This document shows, in pieces, positions 53,317 to 62,658 of a DNA stretch of 64,000 nt. Origin of the DNA: Castellaniella sp040276085. GTDB lineage: Bacteria; Pseudomonadota; Gammaproteobacteria; Burkholderiales; Burkholderiaceae_B. Made by a program: the position numbers and the translations under genes. The stretch is taken from contig NZ_JBELOK010000001.1 of the NCBI RefSeq assembly GCF_040276085.1, forward strand, positions 1 through 64,000, read 5' to 3'. Positions within the stretch are counted from its first letter, which is position 1. The number at the start of each line of letters is the position of its first letter. Below the pieces are notes generated by a model, which searched no databases, was not told where the DNA came from, and saw only the letters and a program-made list of their open reading frames with translations.

Positions 53317-53865
53317 ATGAAAACCATAGGCGACAAGCTCGAGGCCTTCCGCGTCACCGGTGTCAAACCCGGTTTTAATCAGTACGAGGAAAACGGCGTT
53401 TCTGCCTTCGAGGACATCACCGAATCTTCCTTTCCAGGTAAATGGAAAGTGATTTATTTTTACCCCAAGGACTTCACCCTGGTTTGCCCCACCGAAATCG
53501 TCGGCTTCAATGCACTGGCCGATGCCTTCGAAGAACGCGAAGCCATTCTGATGGGGGGATCCACCGACAACGAGTACGTGAAGCTTGCCTGGCGGCGAGA
53601 AAACCCCGAGCTCAGCAAGCTCAATCACTATCAATTCAGCGACACTGCCGGCGCCCTGATCGACCAGCTCGGCATCCGCGAAAAAACCGAGGGCGTGGCC
53701 CTGCGGGCCACTTTTATTGCGGATCCCGACAACATCATCCAGCATGTATCAGTGAACAACTTCAACGTTGGGCGCAGCCCCGAAGAAACCCTGCGCATCC
53801 TGGATGCTTTGCTTACCGAAGGCCTGTGCGCCTGCAACCGCCCAATCGGCGGCAGCACCCTTTAA
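53317..53865 (+). CDS. AhpC-type peroxiredoxin
   Basis: Thiol peroxidase of 182 residues. The peroxidatic cysteine is C57 in FTLVCPTE. Near the C-terminus C171 and C173 form a CxC pair (LCACNRP), as in AhpC proteins that are reduced by AhpD or thioredoxin rather than AhpF. No ahpD or ahpF lies next to it. The start is the ATG at 53317, after AGGAG. It follows envZ by 45 bases and could be co-transcribed. Confidence 0.92.
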   Translation: MKTIGDKLEAFRVTGVKPGFNQYEENGVSAFEDITESSFPGKWKVIYFYPKDFTLVCPTEIVGFNALADAFEEREAILMGGSTDNEYVKLAWRRENPELSKLNHYQFSDTAGALIDQLGIREKTEGVALRATFIADPDNIIQHVSVNNFNVGRSPEETLRILDALLTEGLCACNRPIGGSTL

Positions 53866-53877
53866 CAAGTAGCGGCC

Positions 53878-54375
53878 TCAGGCCGGTATCCGGGCCAGCA
53901 AGGCAACTGCGCTGGCAGCAATGCCTTCGCTGCGGCCCAGATATCCCAGGCCCTCGTTGGTCTTGGCCTTGATATTCACATCTGCCGCATTCACGCCGGT
54001 TTCCTGTGCGATGCACGCCACCATGGCAGGCGCATGAGGCCCAATCTTCGGGGCCTGGGCATGCACAGTGGCATCGATATTCACCACCTGCCAGCCCTTT
54101 TCGCGTGCCAGGCGCACAGCCTCACGCAAAAACAGACGGCTATCAGCGCCACTCCAGCGGGGATCACGATCTGAGAAATGCCGCCCGATATCTCCCAGGC
54201 CAGCCGCACCCAAAATAGCGTCGGTGACGGCATGCAACAACACATCCGCATCCGAATGGCCTGCCAGGCCAAGCGGATAGGGAATGGTTACCCCACCAAT
54301 CACCAGTGGCCGATCGGGCACCAAAGCGTGCAGATCGTGGCCCTGGCCTACTCGAAACGGACATTGGGCTGTCAT
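53878..54375 (-). CDS. ispF: 2-C-methyl-D-erythritol 2,4-cyclodiphosphate synthase IspF
   Basis: Enzyme of the MEP isoprenoid pathway, 165 residues, acting as a trimer. The metal site is in GQGHDLHAL near residue 10 with the second histidine in GHSDADVLLHAVTDA; ENxGxLGR-type NEGLGYLGR is near residue 140. The start is the ATG at 54375, overlapping the ispD stop by four bases, so the two are coupled. Confidence 0.97.
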   Translation of the reverse strand: MTAQCPFRVGQGHDLHALVPDRPLVIGGVTIPYPLGLAGHSDADVLLHAVTDAILGAAGLGDIGRHFSDRDPRWSGADSRLFLREAVRLAREKGWQVVNIDATVHAQAPKIGPHAPAMVACIAQETGVNAADVNIKAKTNEGLGYLGRSEGIAASAVALLARIPA

Positions 54376-55094
54376 GGGATCTCCGAAGCCTGTGTGCCCG
54401 CCTGCCCGCGCAGGCAGGACTCGAACCAATCAAAGTCCTCCGGCCAGGTGAGCTTATCGTTTAAACGGTTGCCCGGCACCAGCAGCGGCTGCTGACCCTG
54501 ATGCTCTATGGCTGAGGCCTCATCGGTGATGTAGCCTAGCCCCGCACACGCCTGCAGGGCCGCCTGCAGCTCTGCCGCCCTGAACATCTGCGGCGTTTGG
54601 GCCAGCCACAGGTGCTCGCGCGCCACGGTATCACATACCTGCGCAGGCGCCTCGGGTGCGGCACGCTTGACGGTGTCGGCCACGGGGCGGGCCAACAAGC
54701 CCCCACGGCCCGCTTGCAGGCAGGTGTCAATCAGGCGCGCCAGGTCGTCGGGTGCCAGGCCAGGGCGTGCGGCATCGTGCACCAGCACCCAGGCATCGGC
54801 CGGCAAGCCGGCATCCTGCAGTGCCGCCAGCACAGTGGCCGAGCGTGTCGGCCCGCCGCACGGTCGCCAGACCACACCAGAGAGGCCATCCAGGGCCCGT
54901 GCAACATAGGGATCGCCCGGCGCAACGGCAACCCGCACCTGGGCAATCTGCGGGTTGGCCAGCAAGGCCAGCACCGAGCGGCGCAGCATGGGAACGCCCC
55001 CCAGCAGGCGATACTGCTTGGGCAGGCCTTCAGGGCCGGCGGCGCGGGCACCGACACCGGCTGCCGGCACAATGGCAATCAAATGAGGATTCAT
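54372..55094 (-). CDS. ispD: 2-C-methyl-D-erythritol 4-phosphate cytidylyltransferase IspD
   Basis: Third step of the MEP pathway; transfers CMP to methylerythritol phosphate. It has 240 residues with the nucleotide-binding VPAAGVGARA and LPKQY, then VHDAARP near residue 105 and TVKRA. The Gly-loop region is a little longer than usual. It is divergent from mfd across a 218-base gap in which a TATACT hexamer (55203-55208) could be the mfd -10 box; nothing else is recognisable there. Confidence 0.96.
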   Translation of the reverse strand: MNPHLIAIVPAAGVGARAAGPEGLPKQYRLLGGVPMLRRSVLALLANPQIAQVRVAVAPGDPYVARALDGLSGVVWRPCGGPTRSATVLAALQDAGLPADAWVLVHDAARPGLAPDDLARLIDTCLQAGRGGLLARPVADTVKRAAPEAPAQVCDTVAREHLWLAQTPQMFRAAELQAALQACAGLGYITDEASAIEHQGQQPLLVPGNRLNDKLTWPEDFDWFESCLRGQAGTQASEIP

Positions 55095-55312
55095 GACAGG
55101 CGATTTTAGCCGAGCAGGCCAGAGAACAGGACATCACGGCCTGCGCCTGGCCCACCATGGCCCTGTGCTGGCAGCAGAGTCGCACGGTTGCGGCTGAATC
55201 TTTATACTGTGAGCCTTACACGACCCTTCGCTGGCATGCCTGCACACACGCTGCGCAGCGCCACACGCCAGCCCCGACGGCATACCCCCGCCTGGTGCCC
55301 TTACCGCTCTTC

Positions 55313-58300
55313 ATGCAAGATCTTTCTGCTCTCTCGCCCTTTCCTTTGATGGCTACGCTGGACACCATCGAGTCCAGCCTGAAACCCGGCCAACGGTATG
55401 TCACGGCGCGCCCTCCTGGCTCCGGCGATGCGCTGTGGCTGGCTGCGCTCAGCCACCGGCTACATCGCCCGCTGGCGGCATTTTGCGCCGACCCCCTGGC
55501 TGCACAACGCCTGGCAGAGGAGATTGCACTCTTTGATCCAGACCTGCGGGTACGCTTCATGCCCGACTGGGAAACCCTGCCCTACGACAGCTTTTCTCCG
55601 CACCAGGATCTGATCTCCGAGCGCCTGCGCACGCTGCACGCACTGGGCCAGGGCCAAGTGGATGTGCTGGTGGTACCGGTCACCACAGCGCTGGTGCGCC
55701 TAGCACCCCCCGAGTTTCTGGCAGCCTATACGTTTCAGTTTCGCCAAGGCGACACCCTGGATGAGGACAAGTTGCGGGCACAGCTCACGCTGGCCAATTA
55801 CAGCCATGTCACCCAGGTAAGCGCTCCAGGCGAATTCTGCATCCGCGGCGGGCTGATCGACCTGTTTCCGATGGGGTCTGCACTGCCCTACCGCATCGAT
55901 CTGTTTGATCGTGAAGTCGAATCCATCCGCAGTTTCGATATCGACACCCAGCGCAGCCTGTACCCGGTGCATGAGATCGAGCTCTTGCCCGGGCGCGAGT
56001 TTCCGATGGATGAAGCCGCCCGCAACCGTTTCCGGGCCAGGTTCCGGGAGATTTTTGAGGGCGACCCCTCTCGCGCCCTGCCCTACAAAGACATCGGTAA
56101 CGGCATTGCGTTTGCAGGGGTGGAGTACTACCTGCCACTATTTTTCGAACAGACGGCCACCCTGTTTGACTATCTGCCCGAAGACACGCTGGCTCTCACT
56201 CTGGGGGATGCCCCGGCAGCCATCCAGCACTTTACGCAAGACGCGCATAATCGCTGGCAGTTTTTAAAATCCGATCCAGAGCGTCCGGTATTACCGCTGG
56301 AGACGCTGTTCCTGGACGACGAAGCGTTTCATGTGCGCTTGCGCGAGATGGCACGGCTGGCGCTGGTAAACAACCAGACACATACAGATTTTGCCCCCTG
56401 CCCTGTGGTGGCCATCAACCGCCGGGCCGAGGATCCCCTGGCCGGTTTGCGCCAGCACGTGCAATCGTCAGGGCTGCGCACCGTGCTATGTGTGGATTCT
56501 GCGGGCCGGCGGGAAACCTTATCCGAGTTGCTGACCGATTACCAACTGCCCCCTGACGCAACCTTTGACACCTGGCAGGATTTTCTCGACAGCGATGTCC
56601 GCTTTTCCGTCATCGTCGCACCCCTGAGCGGCGGCTTTCTGATGCCCCCCGCGGGCCTGGCGATACTGACAGAAAACGACCTCTATCCCGCACAGGCATC
56701 CAGGCCCGCCCGCAGCCGGCGTCGACGATTTGAGCAGCACAGCAATATCGACGCCATGGTGCGCGATCTGGCCGAGCTGCACATTGGCGACCCGGTGGTA
56801 CACGTACAGCACGGGATCGGCCGCTACCGGGGATTGGTCAGCATGGATCTGGGTGACGGCCCACTGGAGCTGCTGCACCTGGAGTATGCGCACGATGCCA
56901 CCCTGTATGTGCCGGTATCGCAGCTGCACCTGATTGCGCGCTATAGCGGCGCCGACCCCGATCAGGCGCCCCTGCACCCGCTGGGCTCCGGCCAATGGGA
57001 GAAAACCCGCCGCAAAGCGGCACGGCAGGCACGGGATACCGCCGCCGAACTGCTGGCCCTGTATGCCAGCCGCGCAGCGCGCGAGGGCCTGAAATTTCAG
57101 TTTCCCACGCGCGACTATCAGGCCTTTGTCGAAGGATTCGGGTTTGAGGAAACCCCCGACCAGGCTGCGGCCATCACCGCCGTCATCGAGGACATGACCT
57201 CAGGCCGGCCCATGGATCGTCTGGTGTGCGGCGACGTGGGCTTTGGCAAAACCGAAGTCGCACTGCGTGCGGCCTTTCTGGCAGTGATGAACGGCCGGCA
57301 AGTGGTCTTGCTGTGCCCCACCACCCTGCTGGCCGAACAGCACGCACAGAATTTTGCCACACGCTTTGCCGACTGGCCTGTACGGATTGCCGAGCTATCC
57401 CGATTTCGTACCGGCAAGGAAACCAGCAAGGCCATCGCCGGCCTGGCCGACGGGTCTGTTGATATTGTGATCGGCACCCACAAGGTGCTGTCCAAAGAGG
57501 TGCGCTACAAGCACCTGGGGCTGGCCATCATCGATGAGGAACACCGCTTTGGCGTGCGCCAGAAAGAAGCCCTCAAGGCCTTGCGCGCCGAGGTGGACGT
57601 CCTGACGCTCACGGCCACCCCCATCCCGCGCACGCTGGGTATGTCGCTGGAAGGCATCCGCGATTTTTCGGTGATTGCCACGGCGCCACAAAAACGCCTG
57701 GCCATCAAGACATTTGTCCGGCGCGAAGACGGCAGCACCATCCGCGAAGCCATTTTGCGCGAGTTGAAGCGTGGCGGCCAGGTGTACTTCTTGCACAACG
57801 AGGTAGAAACCATCGGCAACCGCCGCGCCAGGCTTGAGGAGCTGGTGCCCGAAGCGCGCATCGCGGTGGCCCACGGCCAGATGGGCGAACGCGAGCTTGA
57901 AGAGGTGATGAAAGGCTTTTACCAGCAACGCAGCAACGTGCTGCTGTGCACCACCATCATCGAAACCGGCATCGACATCCCATCGGCCAACACCATCATC
58001 ATCCACCGCGCCGACAAGCTGGGCCTGGCCCAGCTGCACCAGTTGCGCGGCCGCGTGGGGCGGTCCCACCACCAGGCGTACGCGTATCTGCTGACACCCG
58101 GCGAGGACGCCATCACCAGCAACGCCAAAAAGCGTCTCGAGGCGATTCAGTCGATGGAAGAACTGGGATCAGGCTTTTTCCTGGCCATGCACGACCTGGA
58201 GATTCGCGGCAGCGGCGAGGTGCTGGGCGAATCGCAATCCGGCAATATCCAGGAAATTGGCTACAGCCTGTACAACGACATGCTGGCAGCGGCCGTACGG

Positions 58301-58786
58301 GCGTTGAAATCCGGCGAAGAACCCGATCTGGACGCGCCGTTTGGTTCGCAATGCGAGATCAACCTGCACGGGCCGGCCCTGCTGCCTTCGGATTACTGCG
58401 CCGATGTGCAGGCCCGTCTGGGCTTTTACAAGCGCCTGGCCCACGCGGCTGATGCCGATACTTTGACGCTCATCCAGGAAGAACTGATCGACCGCTACGG
58501 CAAGCTGCCTGATGCCGGCCACACGCTATTGTCACTGCACCGCCTGCGCCTGCTGGCCGAATCCCTGGGCATCGTCAAGATCGATGCCGGCGATACCCAG
58601 GCATCGATCCATTTTTCGGCCCAACCCAAGGTAGAACCCATCCGTGTGATCGAGCTTGTACAGCAGGATCGCCAGGTAAAGCTGAATGGACCGGATAAGC
58701 TGAAGATTACCTTTGGCGGCAGTGTGGACGTGCCTGGCCGGGTACAAAAACTGCGCGGCCTGCTGCAACGCCTGGGCGGCGCTTAA
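55313..58786 (+). CDS. mfd: Transcription-repair coupling factor Mfd
   Basis: DNA translocase of 1157 residues (E. coli 1148) that removes stalled RNA polymerase and recruits UvrA. A UvrB-like N-terminal module (about 1-350) is followed by the polymerase-interacting domain (about 480-550, VQHGIGRYRG) and the RecG-like motor with GDVGFGKTEVA near residue 640 and DEEHRFGVRQ near 742. The C-terminal TRCF domain lies at about 1010-1110. The start is the ATG at 55313; the upstream in-frame 52 codons lack similarity. Confidence 0.97.
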   Translation: MQDLSALSPFPLMATLDTIESSLKPGQRYVTARPPGSGDALWLAALSHRLHRPLAAFCADPLAAQRLAEEIALFDPDLRVRFMPDWETLPYDSFSPHQDLISERLRTLHALGQGQVDVLVVPVTTALVRLAPPEFLAAYTFQFRQGDTLDEDKLRAQLTLANYSHVTQVSAPGEFCIRGGLIDLFPMGSALPYRIDLFDREVESIRSFDIDTQRSLYPVHEIELLPGREFPMDEAARNRFRARFREIFEGDPSRALPYKDIGNGIAFAGVEYYLPLFFEQTATLFDYLPEDTLALTLGDAPAAIQHFTQDAHNRWQFLKSDPERPVLPLETLFLDDEAFHVRLREMARLALVNNQTHTDFAPCPVVAINRRAEDPLAGLRQHVQSSGLRTVLCVDSAGRRETLSELLTDYQLPPDATFDTWQDFLDSDVRFSVIVAPLSGGFLMPPAGLAILTENDLYPAQASRPARSRRRRFEQHSNIDAMVRDLAELHIGDPVVHVQHGIGRYRGLVSMDLGDGPLELLHLEYAHDATLYVPVSQLHLIARYSGADPDQAPLHPLGSGQWEKTRRKAARQARDTAAELLALYASRAAREGLKFQFPTRDYQAFVEGFGFEETPDQAAAITAVIEDMTSGRPMDRLVCGDVGFGKTEVALRAAFLAVMNGRQVVLLCPTTLLAEQHAQNFATRFADWPVRIAELSRFRTGKETSKAIAGLADGSVDIVIGTHKVLSKEVRYKHLGLAIIDEEHRFGVRQKEALKALRAEVDVLTLTATPIPRTLGMSLEGIRDFSVIATAPQKRLAIKTFVRREDGSTIREAILRELKRGGQVYFLHNEVETIGNRRARLEELVPEARIAVAHGQMGERELEEVMKGFYQQRSNVLLCTTIIETGIDIPSANTIIIHRADKLGLAQLHQLRGRVGRSHHQAYAYLLTPGEDAITSNAKKRLEAIQSMEELGSGFFLAMHDLEIRGSGEVLGESQSGNIQEIGYSLYNDMLAAAVRALKSGEEPDLDAPFGSQCEINLHGPALLPSDYCADVQARLGFYKRLAHAADADTLTLIQEELIDRYGKLPDAGHTLLSLHRLRLLAESLGIVKIDAGDTQASIHFSAQPKVEPIRVIELVQQDRQVKLNGPDKLKITFGGSVDVPGRVQKLRGLLQRLGGA

Positions 58787-58821
58787 AAAGCCGCCATTAC
58801 ACGCCCCACCCTGACCCCTGT

Positions 58822-58880
58822 CGCCCCAAACGCCGATGGCACCCAGGCTTTCGGCCAAGGTGCCATCGGCGTTTGGGGCG
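58822..58880. repeat. Perfect 22-bp inverted repeat between convergent genes
   Basis: Arm 58822-58843 (starts CGCCCCAAACGCC) and arm 58859-58880 (ends GGCGTTTGGGGCG) pair at all 22 positions around a 15-base loop. It fills the 103-base space between the mfd stop and the dctM stop. No T run follows on either strand. It probably acts as a two-way 3' barrier or Rho-assisted terminator, or as a protein site. Confidence 0.9.
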
Positions 58881-58889
58881 TGAAGACGA

Positions 58890-60194
58890 TCAGCTACCGT
58901 ACATCATGTGTGGCAGCACCATCACGATATCCGGGAAGACGGTAAAGATCGCCGCTGCCAGGATGAGCATGACGAAGAAGGGGAACGCGGCCTTGGAAAT
59001 AAACACGATGTCGCGGCCAGTCATGCCCTGCAGCACAAACAGGTTAAGCCCCACGGGCGGTGTCAGCTGCCCCATCTCGACGACCAGCACCAGATACACG
59101 CCAAACCAGATGGTGTCGATGCCAGCTGCCTGCACAGCAGGCAGCAGTACCGCCGTGGTAAGCACCACGATGGAGATGCCATCCAGAAAGCACCCCATGA
59201 TGATGAAGAACACGGTAAGCACCGCCAGGAATGTATACGTGCTGAGCTGCATGCCGGTGATCCAGCCAGCGATCGTAGCGGGCAGCCCCGAATAACCCAT
59301 GGCAAGCGTCAGAAACGCAGACCCGGCCAGGATGAACGCAATCATCGATGAGGACAGGGTGGCTGCAATCAGCCCTTCCTTGAAGGACTGCCAGGTCAGA
59401 TCGCCAAACCACCAGCTCATGGCAAGTGCCAGCACCACACCCACTGCGGCGGAATCAGTAGGGCTGGCAAGGCCCAGATAGATAGACCCCACGACACCGG
59501 CGATCAGTAGGACAACCGGGAGCAACCTGCGCGACGCCTGGAATTTTTGGAGCAGCGTGGTGGGGGGATCTTTAGGCGGCGTTTTTGCACGCCCTGTGAG
59601 TGACTGCAGCGCCACATAGCTCATGTAGAGGGCAATCACCATCAGCCCTGGCAGCACGCCAGCGATAAACAGCCGCGCGATGGACTGCTCGGCCGCCACA
59701 CCGTAAACAATCATGATAATGGAGGGCGGAATCAGCAGCCCAAGGGTGGCAGACCCTGCCACAGTGCCCAGCACCAGGCGCTCGTCGTAGCCACGGGCTT
59801 TAAGCTCGGGTACGGCCACCTTGGCTACCGTGGCACAGGTGGCCGCCGATGAGCCGCTGACGGCGGCAAAGATGCCGGAGGCCAGGATGCCGACGTGTCC
59901 CAAGCCGCCGGGAACGGAACGCATCCAGGGGGCAAGCCCCGTGAACAGATCCTTGGACATCCGCGACCGAAACAGGATTTCACCCATCCAGATGAAGAGC
60001 GGCAGAGCCGCGAGCGACCATTCGGTGGAGGAGGTCCAGATGTTGGTACCCAGCACATCTGCAATCGGCGCACTGGAGAACAACACCACACCCACCAGCC
60101 CAGTGACAAACAGGGCAATCGAAATCCAGAGCCCAATAGCCAGGCTGCCAAACAGCACAAGCAGCAATATAAGTGACATGAAGGAGGCGGACAT
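58890..60194 (-). CDS. TRAP transporter large permease (DctM)
   Basis: Membrane subunit of 434 residues with twelve or so helices that carries the sodium-coupled transport step. Signatures are GGLGHVGILASGIFAAVSGSSAATCATVAKV (around residues 95-125, quoted in part), LIPPSIIMIVYGV and GQLTPPVGLNLFV. It is last in dctP-dctQ-dctM and touches dctQ by one base. The ligand class is C4-dicarboxylate-like or another organic acid. Confidence 0.93.
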   Translation of the reverse strand: MSASFMSLILLLVLFGSLAIGLWISIALFVTGLVGVVLFSSAPIADVLGTNIWTSSTEWSLAALPLFIWMGEILFRSRMSKDLFTGLAPWMRSVPGGLGHVGILASGIFAAVSGSSAATCATVAKVAVPELKARGYDERLVLGTVAGSATLGLLIPPSIIMIVYGVAAEQSIARLFIAGVLPGLMVIALYMSYVALQSLTGRAKTPPKDPPTTLLQKFQASRRLLPVVLLIAGVVGSIYLGLASPTDSAAVGVVLALAMSWWFGDLTWQSFKEGLIAATLSSSMIAFILAGSAFLTLAMGYSGLPATIAGWITGMQLSTYTFLAVLTVFFIIMGCFLDGISIVVLTTAVLLPAVQAAGIDTIWFGVYLVLVVEMGQLTPPVGLNLFVLQGMTGRDIVFISKAAFPFFVMLILAAAIFTVFPDIVMVLPHMMYGS

Positions 60195-60748
60195 CAGGTG
60201 GCTTCCTCGGCATGGTTATCAGTGGCAAGTGCGTCGCTGCGTCCGCGGCGCAACACTTCGCAAAGCGTATCGATCGCGGCGATCGTAAAGACCAGGGCGC
60301 CAACGCACATGACCAGTTGCGGTATCCAGAGTGGTTCACGCAGCAACCCCGTACCGCGATCACCCCATTGATAGGATTGAAAAGCGAGTTGCCCCAGACC
60401 GTAGGTAAATAGTGCGCCCACGACGCTGGCGACCAGCGTGATGATTGTCAAGGTGGTGCGCTGCAGCAGGGGTGGCAGCCGAACTTCAAGTAGGGTGACC
60501 CGGATGTGGGCGGCCTGGCGTAATCCCAGGCCTAGCGACAGAAAGGTGGCAAATGCCAGGCCATAGCCGGAGAGGGCCGTGTAGGAGGGGATCAGCAATC
60601 CAAAGCTGACCCCAAACAGCCGCGTGGTGGTGTAATCGAAGATGTTGAGTACCACCTGACCAAACACCACCACGACGATACCCACAAGTGACGCGGCCGC
60701 CAGCAGGCCGGCCACTTGATAGAGCGTATCCAGTGATTTACGCATCAT
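60194..60748 (-). CDS. TRAP transporter small permease (DctQ)
   Basis: Membrane subunit of 184 residues with four hydrophobic segments that joins the large permease. SGYGLAFATFLSLGLGLRQAAHIRV carries the usual short charged stretch of DctQ proteins. It overlaps dctP by four bases (ATGA) and dctM by one, so all three subunits are coupled. Confidence 0.88.
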   Translation of the reverse strand: MMRKSLDTLYQVAGLLAAASLVGIVVVVFGQVVLNIFDYTTTRLFGVSFGLLIPSYTALSGYGLAFATFLSLGLGLRQAAHIRVTLLEVRLPPLLQRTTLTIITLVASVVGALFTYGLGQLAFQSYQWGDRGTGLLREPLWIPQLVMCVGALVFTIAAIDTLCEVLRRGRSDALATDNHAEEAT

Positions 60749-61719
60749 TGGGCATCATGGTAGGCCTTGAGCACCGTTTCGCCCATCTGACCTGCTTGCT
60801 TACTCCACTCGGCGGCCATCTGGGCGCCAATCTTGTGCAATGAGTTGTTCAAGGCATCACTGCCGTCGCTGACGTGCATGCCGTGATCAGCCAGCACCTG
60901 TTTTTTAGCCTGGTGGTCGGCTTCGGCCATTTCCCAGCCTCGGGTTTCGGCTTTGGCGGCAGCATCCAGGATGGCTTTTTGTTCGCCTGCAGGCAGCGCG
61001 TCAAATATCTTTTGGTTGACGACCACGACATTCTTGGGCAAATACGCCTTTACGTCATAGAAATACTTGAGGTAATCCCAGGCTTTGGAGTCTACGCCCG
61101 TGGACGTGGCTGTCAGCATGGCGTTAACCCGCCCGGTGGTGAAGGCTTGTGCCAGATCCGGAACCTCAACCTGAGCAGGCACCGCATTGACCAATTGCGC
61201 CAGGCGAGCCAGCTGTGAGTTATAGACGCGGAATTTGAGGCCGTTCAGGTCTTCGATCTTCTCGATGGGGCGGTCTGCATACAGCCCTTGGGGCGGCCAG
61301 GCCACCGAATAGAGCACCTTCAAGCCTTGCTTGCCAAGCTCTTTTTCAAGTTCGGGCTTGGATGCGGCATAGAGCTTACGGGCATCCTTAAACGACGTAG
61401 CCACGAAAGGCACGGAATCCAAGGCGTAGATGGGATTTTCGTTAGACAGGATGGAGATGAAAAATTCTCCTATCTGGATTTGGCGCGAGCGTACTGCATT
61501 TTTGATTTCGGGGTGCTTGATGAGCGACCCCGCGGAGTGCACCTTGATCTCCAGCTTGCCATCGGTGGCGGCCTGGATGTCCTGGACAAACTGCAATACG
61601 TTTTTTGTGTGAAAGTTGGACTCAGGGTAGGGAGTGGCCATCTGCCACGTCTCGGCCTGTGCGCCTACGCTTGCCAGTGTGATCGCCAGCCCTGCCGCGA
61701 TTGTCTTGAATGCTGCCAT
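60745..61719 (-). CDS. TRAP transporter substrate-binding protein (DctP)
   Basis: Periplasmic binding protein of 324 residues with a cleavable signal peptide (about 1-22, ending GAQA). The TRAP core has FRVYNSQLARLAQLV, where the arginine binds the substrate carboxylate, and VPDLAQAFTTGRVNAMLTAT. GGGGGAG lies just before the ATG. It opens the transporter operon and faces the hydrolase gene across an AT-rich 246-base control region. The substrate is an organic acid of unknown identity. Confidence 0.92.
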   Translation of the reverse strand: MAAFKTIAAGLAITLASVGAQAETWQMATPYPESNFHTKNVLQFVQDIQAATDGKLEIKVHSAGSLIKHPEIKNAVRSRQIQIGEFFISILSNENPIYALDSVPFVATSFKDARKLYAASKPELEKELGKQGLKVLYSVAWPPQGLYADRPIEKIEDLNGLKFRVYNSQLARLAQLVNAVPAQVEVPDLAQAFTTGRVNAMLTATSTGVDSKAWDYLKYFYDVKAYLPKNVVVVNQKIFDALPAGEQKAILDAAAKAETRGWEMAEADHQAKKQVLADHGMHVSDGSDALNNSLHKIGAQMAAEWSKQAGQMGETVLKAYHDAQ

Positions 61720-61774
61720 GGTCTCCCCCGGAGTTTTGAATAAAAATACAAGGAATCGTCTGTTTGACTACTAA

Positions 61775-61792
61775 ATTGATAATACTATCAAT
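61775..61792. promoter_or_regulatory. Palindrome ATTGATA-N4-TATCAAT, candidate GntR operator
   Basis: Perfect seven-base arms around ATAC, in the AT-rich region between the divergent dctP and hydrolase genes, 56 bases before the dctP start. The spacer of six between TTGAT and ATCAA rules out a standard FNR box (spacer four). Similar elements TATCACGATA (61866-61875) and TATCGAT...ATTGATA (61919-61938) follow. The FCD-type GntR protein encoded downstream is the natural candidate to bind. Confidence 0.55.
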
Positions 61793-61918
61793 AATTTTTA
61801 GATGGCTAACTTTTATTGCTGAATTAGCGGAAACCCTAATAAAAATCTCTTGTACGTACTTTAACTATCACGATATATGGTCACTACTCCCATACCAGAA
61901 CACACATTAGAGTTATAG

Positions 61919-61938
61919 TATCGATATTGTTATTGATA
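61919..61938 (+). promoter_or_regulatory. Second TATCRAT/ATTGATA element before the hydrolase gene
   Basis: TATCGAT (61919-61925) and ATTGATA (61932-61938) are inverted with one mismatch and six spacer bases. The element overlaps TATAGT (61914-61919), a possible -10 box, and ends 28 bases before the hydrolase ATG, a good place for repression. Confidence 0.45.
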
Positions 61939-61965
61939 GTTTTATATTTTACTGAGGAGGATGCC

Positions 61966-62658
61966 ATGTCAATACACCACGCCATCCTGGTCGAAGGCAA
62001 CAGCCTGCGTTTCAAGGAGGGCTTCTTCGGGTTCTCCACCACGGTGCTTGTTCTGGTAGATGGCTATGGGCCTGTTTTGTTCGATACGGGTCATCACCTC
62101 ACGCGCCTCATGCTGCTCTCTGGGCTCAAGCAGCACGGCCTGACACCTGCCGATATCCGCATGGTATTCCTTTCACACCTGCATTTCGACCACGCAAACA
62201 ACGTAGACCTATTCCCACAGGCAGACATCTACCTGGGCGCCGAAGAGTGGTCTTACGCCCGCAAACCTGCCGATGAAGATCCTTTCTGCAGCACCGGGAT
62301 GAACCACTACCTGCAAGACCAGCCACTGCATTTACTTGACCAGCCAGAAGGCGAACTGCTTCCCGGCCTGTTTTACCGGCATGCCCCCGGGCATACACCC
62401 GGCAGTTACCTGCTGCACTACACGGCAGACGATGGCCGACGGGTAGTACTGGCGGGCGATGCCTGCAAAACCTACCGAGAACTGGCGGGCGGCCATTCGG
62501 CCAGCGAGTTTGATCCACACACGCGTTCGGCCCAGACGCTTGCCTGGATTGCCGACAACGCCGATGTCGTTGTGCCGGGACATTTTCCAGAGCTGCGCCG
62601 CACACCTGCCGGCTGGATGTGGGACGAACCGATGCGCCTGGAGTTGATTGTGCGATGA
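61966..62658 (+). CDS. Metallo-beta-lactamase-fold hydrolase
   Basis: Protein of 230 residues with the di-metal site visible: H71, H73, D75 and H76 (SHLHFDHAN), a later H in APGHTPGS, D in AGDACKT and H in VPGHFPEL. The fold covers lactonases, glyoxalase II and other esterases. Linkage to a TRAP transporter and a 2-hydroxyacid-oxidase-like protein suggests a lactone or thioester of an organic acid. The start is the ATG at 61966, five bases after GAGGAGG. Its stop overlaps the regulator start (ATGA). Confidence 0.88.
   Translation: MSIHHAILVEGNSLRFKEGFFGFSTTVLVLVDGYGPVLFDTGHHLTRLMLLSGLKQHGLTPADIRMVFLSHLHFDHANNVDLFPQADIYLGAEEWSYARKPADEDPFCSTGMNHYLQDQPLHLLDQPEGELLPGLFYRHAPGHTPGSYLLHYTADDGRRVVLAGDACKTYRELAGGHSASEFDPHTRSAQTLAWIADNADVVVPGHFPELRRTPAGWMWDEPMRLELIVR

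Noticed and set aside
61775..61792. The TTGATA...TATCAA palindrome as an FNR/ANR site
   Set aside because: The spacer between TTGAT and ATCAA is six bases instead of four; a GntR-type operator is more likely.
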